5,929 nucleotides of DNA from Candidatus Cloacimonadota bacterium (GCA_030596265.1 JAUVKM010000146.1:1-5929), one strand, 5' to 3'. Shown: positions 1 through 5,929, counted from the stretch's first letter. Numbers and translations: made by a program. Notes: generated by a model not told the origin, from the sequence alone.

Positions 1-555
1 ACTTTTATATTCAAATATATTTTGTTGGATAAAAAATTCTTCCATATCAAGCCATGTAAATTCGGGATCTGTAGCTCCAAACATAGAAGCTCCAACCGAG
101 GAGATGATGATGGGTTCTAATTCTAAAACCTTTGAAGCACTTAAAACAGCGATATTTAATGCAGGAAAAGAGCCTGTATAACTAATCGCTATTTTGTCAC
201 CTTTTTTCAAATTCGATTCTTTGAACATCTCCACGATCACTGCAGCGAAATTCGGATTTAAACTCGTAAGTTTAGAAGTAAGATCACCACGATCTGTAAC
301 AATTGGAGATTGTTTATCACCGATCATTGCAGTCCTATTCGGATCATTCACTTCATCAATATAAATTCCTTCGGAATTTCTATATTCTTTGATAGCCAAC
401 TCAGCACTCTGCATCAACTTTGCTGCTGTGAGCTTCTCTTCATAATATTTATCACTAATAAAAACTCGTGAATTTTCTACCCAAATAAATAATGCTATTG
501 CAACAAGCATTAATAGAATTAGACTTAATTTAGATTTTGCACTGGGAATAAACAT
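1..555 (-). CDS. pgsW: PgsW-like poly-gamma-glutamate system protein, N-terminal part (cut by window edge)
   Basis: The frame is open from ATG at 555-553 to base 1 (185 residues) with no stop, so the C-terminal part lies outside the window. The start is well supported: AAGGAG sits 4 bases upstream and overlaps the pgsC stop codon, leaving only 8 bases between the genes. Residues about 9-26 (LSLILLMLVAIALFIW) form one N-terminal membrane anchor or uncleaved signal, followed by a soluble region with a lysine/glutamate-rich helix (about 36-58) and an alpha/beta-looking part containing YTGSFPALN (about 141-149) and ISSVGASMFGATDPEFTW (about 166-183). I identify it from its position directly after pgsB and pgsC and its resemblance, from memory, to the family named poly-gamma-glutamate system protein (PgsW), whose biochemical role is not established. 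It probably acts at the inner membrane facing the periplasm. It is not obviously PgsA/CapA, as no metallophosphatase motif is visible in this half. The family call is fairly likely but not certain. Confidence 0.72.
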   Translation of the reverse strand, partial: MFIPSAKSKLSLILLMLVAIALFIWVENSRVFISDKYYEEKLTAAKLMQSAELAIKEYRNSEGIYIDEVNDPNRTAMIGDKQSPIVTDRGDLTSKLTSLNPNFAAVIVEMFKESNLKKGDKIAISYTGSFPALNIAVLSASKVLELEPIIISSVGASMFGATDPEFTWLDMEEFFIQQNIFEYKS

Positions 556-559
556 GATT

Positions 560-565
560 CTCCTT
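560..565 (-). promoter_or_regulatory. Ribosome binding site of the pgsW-like gene, overlapping the pgsC stop
   Basis: The minus strand reads AAGGAG, four bases before the ATG at 555. The first two A's are also the last two bases of the pgsC TAA stop (566-564). Ribosomes finishing pgsC therefore stop on the binding site of the next gene, which suggests coupled translation. This is the strongest Shine-Dalgarno match in the window. Confidence 0.75.
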
Positions 566-1013
566 ATCCTATGATTTCTCCACCGAATATCAATATCAGT
601 AGAAACCGTACTATCACAGCTGCTACAACCATGATAGAAAGTGTTTTCACAATCCCTTGTTTTTCCATCGCATTAGCAATAAGACCCGGGATAATAAATC
701 CAATTACATTAACAGAATAATCTGATGATAGATTAGCAAAAATACCATAATATCTAGCCATCCAACCAATGATAAATCCGAGAAGTACAGTTATTACCAT
801 TCGTCTTCTGCCGTAAATAAACATGAAATTTCCAAGAAATTTAACAATTATAAACACGATAAGACTAATTGATAACGTTGCCAAAATAGTGATGGGCTGA
901 TGTAAATACATAGCAACATAACCAGCAACCACAATTCCACCGGCAGCTGCTCCAAAAGTCTCTAAAAAGAACAAACTAATCAATACTCCTAAACCAATTG
1001 CTACTTCAAACAT
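564..1013 (-). CDS. pgsC: PgsC/CapC, membrane subunit of poly-gamma-glutamate synthase
   Basis: PgsC partners PgsB in the membrane-bound ligase complex that polymerises glutamate into poly-gamma-glutamate. The protein is 149 residues, the same length I recall for Bacillus subtilis PgsC. It is almost wholly hydrophobic, with about five membrane segments (roughly 2-20, 22-38, 41-60, 72-90 and 122-145). Family-typical stretches are visible: GGIVVAGYVA (25-34), HQPI (38-41), FMFIYGRRRM (63-72; B. subtilis has a matching YGRR loop) and GFIIPGLIANAMEKQG (105-120, matching the conserved VPGLIAN...QG motif). The start has AAGGAA five bases upstream. It follows the pgsB-RRM gene after 86 bases and precedes the pgsW-like gene by 8. 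The identity is very secure. Export of the polymer by this complex is family knowledge and cannot be seen in the sequence. Confidence 0.95.
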   Translation of the reverse strand: MFEVAIGLGVLISLFFLETFGAAAGGIVVAGYVAMYLHQPITILATLSISLIVFIIVKFLGNFMFIYGRRRMVITVLLGFIIGWMARYYGIFANLSSDYSVNVIGFIIPGLIANAMEKQGIVKTLSIMVVAAVIVRFLLILIFGGEIIG

Positions 1014-1077
1014 TTTTATTCCTTTTTTTATTAACTTGATTTATTTTATTATAAATATTTCTAATAAAGATCTGCAT
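1006..1077 (-). CDS. Possible 23-residue leader peptide overlapping the pgsC start
   Basis: A short frame starts at ATG 1077-1075, with AAGAGGA ending three bases upstream, and encodes 23 residues beginning MQIFIRNIYNKI, rich in Lys and Asn. Its TGA stop lies inside the first codons of pgsC (ATGTTTGA), giving an eight-base overlap that would couple its translation to pgsC. It fills most of the 86-base gap before pgsC. The composition (Ile, Asn, Lys) is what AT-rich noncoding DNA yields by chance, and I recognise no family. It does not match the short PgsE peptide in position. A leader or coupling role is possible; a chance frame is at least as likely. Confidence 0.22.
   Translation of the reverse strand: MQIFIRNIYNKINQVNKKRNKNV
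1019..1024 (-). promoter_or_regulatory. Ribosome binding site of pgsC
   Basis: The minus strand reads AAGGAA, five bases upstream of the pgsC ATG at 1013. It supports this start and means pgsC can be translated without depending on an upstream gene. Confidence 0.6.
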
Positions 1078-1099
1078 TTTTCCTCTTTTTAATAAATAA

Positions 1100-1411
1100 T
1101 CAATTAGATTTAATTTCAGGAAGATCTGTTTTGCGTCTTCCTCCATGTCTATCTGGTCCTCTCCTGTCATGATTTCTAAAACGTGCTTGATGTACACTTA
1201 AAACATTACCAAAATATTCTTTCTTATCAAGCGCAATAATAGCTTTCCAAGCTTCCTTTTTCGGCAAATCAACAAACGCATATGCTCTTGATTCACCATT
1301 AATCTTATAGGTGAGGATGTTGACAGCTTTTACATTTCCATAATCCGAAAATAAAGCTTTCAAAGACTTTTTTTCAACATCTTTTGGCAAATTGCCAACG
1401 AAAATTTTCAT
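1100..1411 (-). other. RRM RNA-binding module at the end of the pgsB frame, possibly a separate gene
   Basis: This is a 103-residue stretch from an internal ATG at 1411-1409 to the TGA at 1102-1100. It holds one RNA recognition motif: RNP2 is IFVGNL (module residues 3-8), and RNP1 is the region RAYAFVDL (42-49) with both aromatic positions kept. The tail RFRNHDRRGPDRHGGRRK is basic and Arg/Gly-rich, as in the small single-RRM proteins of cyanobacteria and Bacteroidetes, which are usually free-standing genes of about this size. AAAGAG lies six bases before this ATG as a fair ribosome binding site, so the module could be made alone even if it is also fused to PgsB. RNA binding is predicted from the motif. 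A role in controlling this operon's mRNA would be speculation. Confidence 0.85.
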
Positions 1412-2569
1412 TATCATCTCTTTAGAATAATAATTTACAATCACTCCACCGTTTCCACCAATATTACCAATACCCAGCATAAGTATCTCTTTCGCTGGTA
1501 ATTTTACTGCACAATTTGTCAACTTAAGTCCTGTTATCCAACCGCAATTAGTAATTTTATTTTTATCCAACTTGTTGCTTAATGCATAAGAGTATATTGT
1601 ATCAGATTGTTCACCAATCAAATATAAGTGGTCATATTCTATAACTTTAAGCATACGAATAAGCTGTTTGGAACGGAATATTCTATCTGCTCTTGTACTT
1701 AATACGATGGCAACGGCATGAGTATGAGGATAAAGTTCTTTTACTGAGTTGATAACAAATTCTGTAGATTCCGGATCGTTAGCAGCAAAAGCATGAACAA
1801 AATGCAACTCTGTATCTTTACTCTTATTCAGATGGATCTCCATTGCCCCAATATCCAGTAGTGCAGTATACATACCTTCTATAGCTGTTTTTTTATCGAT
1901 CCCAAAATGCTCACAAACCTTTAATGACAGGGCAACATTTTCTTTATGTTCAATATAGGAAAATCCCTGCATATCTTCGTTGGAAATTTCTGAGTCCTCA
2001 GATTGAATGATCTCACAATGAACTTTTTTTGCTTCTTTTTGGATAATAGGAAAAACTTTCTTCTCAGCAGTAAACAGAACGCCGTGTTTGGGAATCGTAT
2101 TGCAAAGAGAGCGTGTTACATTCTTAAGTCCGGGTCCCATAACATCAAGATGATCCATTCTGGAATTTGTAATAATTCCAATATTAGATCGAACGATCTC
2201 ATGCTCTGTAACCCACTGATATTCAGGTGTAACTGCCATGCACTCAAGAACAAGAATATCAATTTGTTTCTTTGCAGCAAATTTGATAATCTTTATTTGC
2301 TCTTTAATATTTGCACCATGATGTCTTATGATCGGTGTTTCACTTCCATCCTCGTAAATAAGTGCTGGAGCAGAACCGGTTGTTTTAGCGATCGTCTTCT
2401 TACCACCGGCTCGAAGTCCGGCAGCAATAAGACGGGTAACACTAGATTTACCTCTGGTTCCATTTATATGAATGATCGTGGGAATTTTCTTTCTGCTGAT
2501 CTTGCACTTCTGAAATTCATAGATCCCAAAAATGAGTAGTAGCAATAAACCAATTATCAAACCAAACAT
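1100..2569 (-). CDS. pgsB: PgsB/CapB poly-gamma-glutamate ligase with an in-frame C-terminal RRM domain
   Basis: PgsB is a Mur-ligase-like, ATP-dependent amide ligase that makes gamma-glutamyl chains at the inner membrane with PgsC. Residues 2-17 form a membrane anchor. The ATP-binding loop is NGTRGKSS (36-43), and downstream PgsB signatures are LECMAV (108-113), TNSRMDHLDVMGP (134-146), AFAANDPEST (260-269), STRADR (291-296) and LGIGNIGGNG (365-374). The ligase part ends near residue 384, close to the usual ~390-residue length of the family. The frame then runs on without a stop into a complete 103-residue RRM domain (387-489), not a known part of PgsB. The start at 2569 lies one base after the stop of the lipoprotein gene and has no clear Shine-Dalgarno, so translation is probably coupled to that gene. 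The ligase identity is very secure. Whether the two parts are really one protein is uncertain: one base fewer at the junction would separate them (see findings). Confidence 0.93.
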   Translation of the reverse strand: MFGLIIGLLLLLIFGIYEFQKCKISRKKIPTIIHINGTRGKSSVTRLIAAGLRAGGKKTIAKTTGSAPALIYEDGSETPIIRHHGANIKEQIKIIKFAAKKQIDILVLECMAVTPEYQWVTEHEIVRSNIGIITNSRMDHLDVMGPGLKNVTRSLCNTIPKHGVLFTAEKKVFPIIQKEAKKVHCEIIQSEDSEISNEDMQGFSYIEHKENVALSLKVCEHFGIDKKTAIEGMYTALLDIGAMEIHLNKSKDTELHFVHAFAANDPESTEFVINSVKELYPHTHAVAIVLSTRADRIFRSKQLIRMLKVIEYDHLYLIGEQSDTIYSYALSNKLDKNKITNCGWITGLKLTNCAVKLPAKEILMLGIGNIGGNGGVIVNYYSKEMIMKIFVGNLPKDVEKKSLKALFSDYGNVKAVNILTYKINGESRAYAFVDLPKKEAWKAIIALDKKEYFGNVLSVHQARFRNHDRRGPDRHGGRRKTDLPEIKSN

Positions 2570-2570
2570 A

Positions 2571-3119
2571 TTATTCTACTATTAATTTCCCGTTTATGAT
2601 CTCGAGTTCATCATAATTTGAAACCTCATTACCATTTTCATCGATCATTTGCAAATTTTCAAAAGTAAGAGTACTTTCACCTATTGCAATGCCCTTTATA
2701 GTAAAAGTAAAAAGTTCTCCATCTCCATCAATACCATCTTCATTGGAAGTTTGCTGCAAACTGATTGTTATACTTAATCTGTCATCCTCAATAATGCTCA
2801 ATTCTACCAGATCAGAATTCCAGAATCCGCCCACTACTATAGTATTTGGAACTAATTCCACTACTGAATTATCGAATACGATCTCAGCAGAAAAAGCAAA
2901 TAACTTCTCAGCATTCTCTACCTTAATAATATAATCAGCTTCTATATCTACTAGTATGGTTTGTTCTGCAGGACTGAACTTTAATATAAGATTCTCAGTA
3001 TCCGGCTCAGTTGAATTACTTGAGCTTGAGCAGGATATCGTAAATATCATCACTGCAATTATTATCAGAAAGAGCATTCTTTTCCCGGATAATTCGGGAT
3101 TAAATACAGTTCTTAACAT
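2571..3119 (-). CDS. Small lipoprotein with a cohesin-like domain
   Basis: I chose the ATG at 3119 because GGAG (3129-3126) lies six bases upstream of it. The ATG four codons earlier, at 3131, has only A/T-rich sequence before it. This gives 182 residues. A hydrophobic signal (MLFLIIIAVMIF, about 15-26) ends in TISC, making Cys30 the probable lipidated residue, followed by a Ser/Asn linker. There is no Asp at +2, so it may go to the outer membrane, though sorting rules in this group are uncertain. Residues ~45-182 look like a cohesin fold: FAFSAEIVFDNSVVELV (~74-90), then GDGELFTFTIKGIAIGES (~132-149) and a late LQMIDENGNEV strand (~156-166), matching the order of conserved cohesin segments. 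Cohesins bind dockerins, and the gene immediately upstream encodes dockerin-like repeats. The gene sits 16 bases after that gene and 1 base before pgsB. The cohesin call rests on pattern resemblance; other Ig-like lipoproteins could look similar. Confidence 0.82.
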   Translation of the reverse strand: MLRTVFNPELSGKRMLFLIIIAVMIFTISCSSSSNSTEPDTENLILKFSPAEQTILVDIEADYIIKVENAEKLFAFSAEIVFDNSVVELVPNTIVVGGFWNSDLVELSIIEDDRLSITISLQQTSNEDGIDGDGELFTFTIKGIAIGESTLTFENLQMIDENGNEVSNYDELEIINGKLIVE

Positions 3120-3125
3120 TTTATT

Positions 3126-3129
3126 CTCC
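3126..3129 (-). promoter_or_regulatory. Ribosome binding site deciding the lipoprotein start
   Basis: GGAG on the minus strand, six bases before the ATG at 3119, favours that start over the in-frame ATG at 3131. The upstream ATG itself contributes the first G of this motif. Confidence 0.55.
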
Positions 3130-3135
3130 ATTTTT

Positions 3136-5929
3136 TTATTTCAATAACATCATTTTTTTTGTATCAATTGTTTTTCCATTTAATTTCAGCTTATAGAAAT
3201 ACAATCCACTACTTACTTTTCTATCGGCTGAATCTTTTCCATTCCAAATAACATTATGATCGCCTGCATTCATAGAAGATTTTACAAGTTCTTTTACAAG
3301 CTGACCTTTAATATTATAGATAGATAATTCAACAGAGCCATTAATTATGATAGAATAGGAGATATTAGTCTCCGGATTGAAAGGATTGGGGTAATTCTGC
3401 TTTAGATTATTTATCTCGATTGGTTGAATTATCGGCAGATCAAATTCACGGGCTATATAATTTTTTATCAGAAGTTCATTTCCAGAATTTCCTAAAGCAT
3501 AATAAATATCTTCAAAATTAGAACGGCTTGCTTCTAATTCTTCAGGACTAAATGGTGGCAAACCAAAAGCTGAATTATGACTTTCTCCCCAATTTAATCC
3601 GATAGCAAGAACATCGGCAATATTAACTTCACCATTACCATCACAATCTGCCAGTGATGCTACATCAATATCCCATCCACCCGGATAATCATTAGCTTCC
3701 CAGACAAGAGATGTAGTAGTTCGGGCATTACCAATCTGACGCCAGTAAACACCTATCGGTAGAATATCTTCTACGCTGACAACACCATCAAGATTTGTAT
3801 CTCCAGGCCAAATAAGGCCATCAGTTGAAAAGACATTAATGAAACCGTCTTTTGTAATTTCATCTACTCCTTCAATATTCTCAACTGTAAGTGTTATATC
3901 ATAACTGCCAGGATCGGAGAAAGTATAAACTGGATGACGCTCTTCTGAAGTAGCACCTTCATCTCCAAATTCCCAAAGGAATTCATTATAGAAATAAGGT
4001 GGAGATGTGAGATTAATAAAGTTCACTTCATAAGGAGTAAGACCATAAGTTCTCTCAACTGTAAAATCTGCAACTGGAATTACAGGAGCAACAAATTCAG
4101 GTTCCTCAGTTGTAAATTTTATTGAAAATTCGTTCTGAATAGGTAAAGCACTTTGAGGATAGATATCAGCATAAGTATAGAGTAACCCTGCAGACTGATC
4201 ATGATTTTCAATACCTATTGTTGCATAATTACTATTTACATCGGGATTATTGGCAAATTTATAATTGAATTGTATTTCACCATTACTACTTGCAGTTGGA
4301 TATGAAGCGGGATCATAGAGAACCAGTTCAAATTTTTCAATAGATGTCAGGTCGTATCTGTTAACACATTCATTCCATTCTACAATAAAGATATTCTCTG
4401 TTTCATCATAATAATAACAGATCCTCATATCAGCGTATTCATCACCGATATCCTCTCCGATAAGATCATCCCAATAGGGAGCGATCATTCCATAAGGACC
4501 CAGCGCAGAAGGAATATTCCAATTTCTAAAATAGGTTTCCCACGTCGGCTGCATTGCGATCCAACCATTTGTACAGATTGTTAAACTATCGCTAACTTCA
4601 CCATAAAATGGGAAGTCAAACGGCATTGATATTGTTACTGATTTATCATCACCCAATTCAAATACCTGTCCATTGCCACCATCTTGAGGATCGATCTCGA
4701 TCCATTCATAATCAGGACAATTTTCATAAAATAGGTCATTACTATCATAAGCATAATAACCAAAAGTATCAGGTCCTGTCGGTGCATCTGGGCTAACATC
4801 TCCGATTTCCAAACTAAAATAAATAGTTGTTGTTAATCCTTCGGTATTTGAAATATCTATTTGGAAAGGAACACTTACCCCAACAAAACATTCTTCTATG
4901 GCTTGAACAGTAAAGTCAGCCGTTGCTGTTTCATCAATGCTTACATTACCAATAACAAAGTTGGAAGTTACTACATTTACATCATCGGTTAGGGCAATTA
5001 ATTCAGCTTCAAGAGATGATGCATCAAAAGAACCAATATTCTTGAAAGTAACTGAAATATCACTTTGTTCATTCGGTTCCAGAATTCCATTTTCATCATT
5101 TACAACAATATCCTCAAATTCAAATATTAAACTGCTGACAATAACTTGGAATTTAGGGGTGTTGCCATCGGAAATTGTAAGATCAAATTCGATTATCTCA
5201 TTATTCGGACAGTTAGAATTTATTTCGATCTCATATCCTTCCGTTGCTGTAAATCCGGCATTTATATCTCCAAAATCAGCAGAAACTGTAATTATATTCA
5301 CATTACTATTGCTGGAAGTAAGGTCTGCAGAAACGGAGCTTGCATTTTGAGTACCAAAGTTCTTTAAAGTAATATCAAGCTGCACAGTTGCACCTGCAAC
5401 TAATGCACTTGTAGAAGAAACGTTTTCAAGACCAAGGTCAACATTAGCTTGAATCACATCAACTGTGTCCTGTAATGGATGATAATTTGGTTTTGTAATA
5501 GTGAGTAAAAATTCACCGGCTGTTAATGATTCAAGATAAATAAGAGCAGAGCCGTCTTCCACAACAGCAGTAGAATAAAATTCGTCATCTTTAATTGCCG
5601 TTACTATTGCTCCGTCCAAACCGGCTAGGTCTAACTCGATGAAGTTAGTTCCCACATTAACTTCAGTAGGTATAGTACAAGAAATATCCTGTGGAACTGT
5701 GGTCCAGATTGATAAAGAAGGATCACCAAGAATATTATACACACTAAAATAGAATTCTACGTAATCACCTGGTTCTCTGTTTAATGGAAAGTTATCATAC
5801 AGTTCATATTTTCCGCGTAATACAGCACTTCCAAAAGCAAGATTATCTTCATCCAAAACCCCATACCAGAGTCCTGAAAATATTGAATTATTTAATTTTG
5901 TACGAGTATGCAGATCGGATGGTCCCACA
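3136..5929 (-). CDS. C-terminal part of a large secreted gingipain-like (C25) peptidase with PKD, dockerin-like and T9SS sorting domains
   Basis: The frame is open at the right edge; no start is present (the first codon here is an internal GTG), so the true N-terminus and the His/Cys catalytic residues are outside. Residues ~1-78 resemble the end of a C25 gingipain catalytic domain (GPSDLHTRTKLNN, FGSAVLRGKYELY, YNILGDPSLSIW). Residues ~82-160 are the Ig-like domain that follows it in that family. Two CARDB-like Ig segments (~167-265 and ~268-376) come next, then a beta-rich domain (~385-606; FPFYGEVSDSLTICTNGW, APYWDDL). A PKD domain lies at ~617-700 (WEFGDEG, HPVYTFSDPGSYDITLTVEN) and two dockerin-type calcium loops at D710-D721 and D761-D772. 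Residues ~842-930 are a type-A T9SS/FlgD-like tail (NYPNPFNPETNISY, GLYFYKLKLNGK). Such tails direct export across the outer membrane. The tail organisation is secure; the peptidase call rests on a short remnant, and the protein might be an inactive or non-proteolytic relative. Confidence 0.9.
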   Translation of the reverse strand, partial: VGPSDLHTRTKLNNSIFSGLWYGVLDEDNLAFGSAVLRGKYELYDNFPLNREPGDYVEFYFSVYNILGDPSLSIWTTVPQDISCTIPTEVNVGTNFIELDLAGLDGAIVTAIKDDEFYSTAVVEDGSALIYLESLTAGEFLLTITKPNYHPLQDTVDVIQANVDLGLENVSSTSALVAGATVQLDITLKNFGTQNASSVSADLTSSNSNVNIITVSADFGDINAGFTATEGYEIEINSNCPNNEIIEFDLTISDGNTPKFQVIVSSLIFEFEDIVVNDENGILEPNEQSDISVTFKNIGSFDASSLEAELIALTDDVNVVTSNFVIGNVSIDETATADFTVQAIEECFVGVSVPFQIDISNTEGLTTTIYFSLEIGDVSPDAPTGPDTFGYYAYDSNDLFYENCPDYEWIEIDPQDGGNGQVFELGDDKSVTISMPFDFPFYGEVSDSLTICTNGWIAMQPTWETYFRNWNIPSALGPYGMIAPYWDDLIGEDIGDEYADMRICYYYDETENIFIVEWNECVNRYDLTSIEKFELVLYDPASYPTASSNGEIQFNYKFANNPDVNSNYATIGIENHDQSAGLLYTYADIYPQSALPIQNEFSIKFTTEEPEFVAPVIPVADFTVERTYGLTPYEVNFINLTSPPYFYNEFLWEFGDEGATSEERHPVYTFSDPGSYDITLTVENIEGVDEITKDGFINVFSTDGLIWPGDTNLDGVVSVEDILPIGVYWRQIGNARTTTSLVWEANDYPGGWDIDVASLADCDGNGEVNIADVLAIGLNWGESHNSAFGLPPFSPEELEASRSNFEDIYYALGNSGNELLIKNYIAREFDLPIIQPIEINNLKQNYPNPFNPETNISYSIIINGSVELSIYNIKGQLVKELVKSSMNAGDHNVIWNGKDSADRKVSSGLYFYKLKLNGKTIDTKKMMLLK
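3139..3405 (-). other. Type IX secretion C-terminal sorting domain
   Basis: The last ~89 residues of the large exoprotein carry the NYPNPFNPET start motif, then SVELSIYNIKGQLVKELV, a GDHNVIWNGKD turn and a SSGLYFYKL strand, ending in KKMMLLK. This is the usual type-A sorting domain (FlgD-like Ig fold) of FCB-group secreted proteins. It implies export by a type IX system encoded elsewhere in the genome; none of its components is in this window. Confidence 0.88.
3568..3816 (-). other. Dockerin-like pair of calcium-binding loops in the exoprotein
   Basis: Within the large secreted protein, two 12-residue EF-hand-type loops occur at residues 710-721 (D710, N712, D714, S718, D721) and 761-772 (D761, D763, N765, N769, D772). 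Each is followed by a similar helix (ILPIGVYW and VLAIGLNW). This is the dockerin type I arrangement. The loop starts are 51 residues apart, longer than in ordinary dockerins, because of an insertion rich in Trp, Gly and Thr between the repeats. All calcium-coordinating side-chain positions are intact. Confidence 0.8.

Noticed and set aside
1048..1053. Exact TATAAT on the minus strand before pgsC
   Set aside because: It sits in very AT-rich DNA and lacks a matching -35 box at the proper distance (3 of 6 at best). FCB-group promoters also often differ from this consensus. Not strong enough to call.
1078..1197. Upstream extension of the short 1006-1077 frame to a 63-codon gene
   Set aside because: The extension overlaps the RRM tail coding sequence in another frame and has no support; only the last 23 codons after the internal ATG have a plausible binding site.
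2003..2539. Plus-strand open frame of 178 codons
   Set aside because: It lies wholly antisense to the ATP-binding half of pgsB, whose motifs are unmistakable. The translation is Asn/Ser/Cys-rich with no recognisable domain.
3120..3135. Possible terminator between the exoprotein and lipoprotein genes
   Set aside because: The gap is A/T-rich on the minus strand but has no GC stem before it, and the genes are only 16 bases apart.
2689..3147. Plus-strand frames of 81 and 63 codons, and a 62-codon one at 4608-4796
   Set aside because: They are antisense to well-supported genes and have no ribosome binding site or family resemblance.
4937..5367. Two overlapping plus-strand frames
   Set aside because: Both are antisense to the Ig-like repeats of the exoprotein and show low-complexity Ser/Ile-rich translations.

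Overview
The window is AT-rich bacterial DNA in which every supportable gene lies on the minus strand, so transcription runs from the right end to the left. The right-hand protein ends in an NYPNPFNP...-type sorting domain, carries dockerin-like repeats and has gingipain-like homology. That combination, together with a lipoprotein and a poly-gamma-glutamate (PGA) gene set, points to a diderm of the Fibrobacteres-Chlorobi-Bacteroidetes (FCB) superphylum. Candidatus Cloacimonadota is my best guess. This is inference from protein style; no rRNA or marker gene is present. TGA and TAA both serve as ordinary stops.

Layout in transcription order: (1) 5929-3136, the C-terminal ~930 residues of a large secreted protein: end of a C25 (gingipain-like) peptidase domain, Ig-like segments, a beta-rich domain, PKD, dockerin-like calcium loops and a type-A type IX secretion (T9SS) tail. 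(2) 3119-2571, a small lipoprotein with a cohesin-like domain. (3) 2569-1100, a PgsB/CapB-type PGA ligase whose reading frame continues in frame into an RRM RNA-binding domain. (4) 1013-564, PgsC/CapC. (5) 555-1, the N-terminal half of a PgsW-like PGA system protein, running off the left edge. Gaps are 16, 1, 86 and 8 bases, with no visible terminator, so this reads as one transcription unit or two abutting ones.

Genes 3-5 form a recognisable PGA synthesis module: PgsB is the ATP-dependent ligase, PgsC its membrane partner, and PgsW an accessory protein known from operon context. Genes 1-2 are cell-surface or export genes. The two points most worth attention are the in-frame PgsB-RRM join, which lies one base away from a conventional overlapping stop/start, and the side-by-side cohesin-like lipoprotein and dockerin-bearing exoprotein, which could be a non-cellulosomal surface attachment pair. 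There are no RNA genes, CRISPR arrays, insertion sequences or origins that I can see, and no gene-free stretch over 300 bases.
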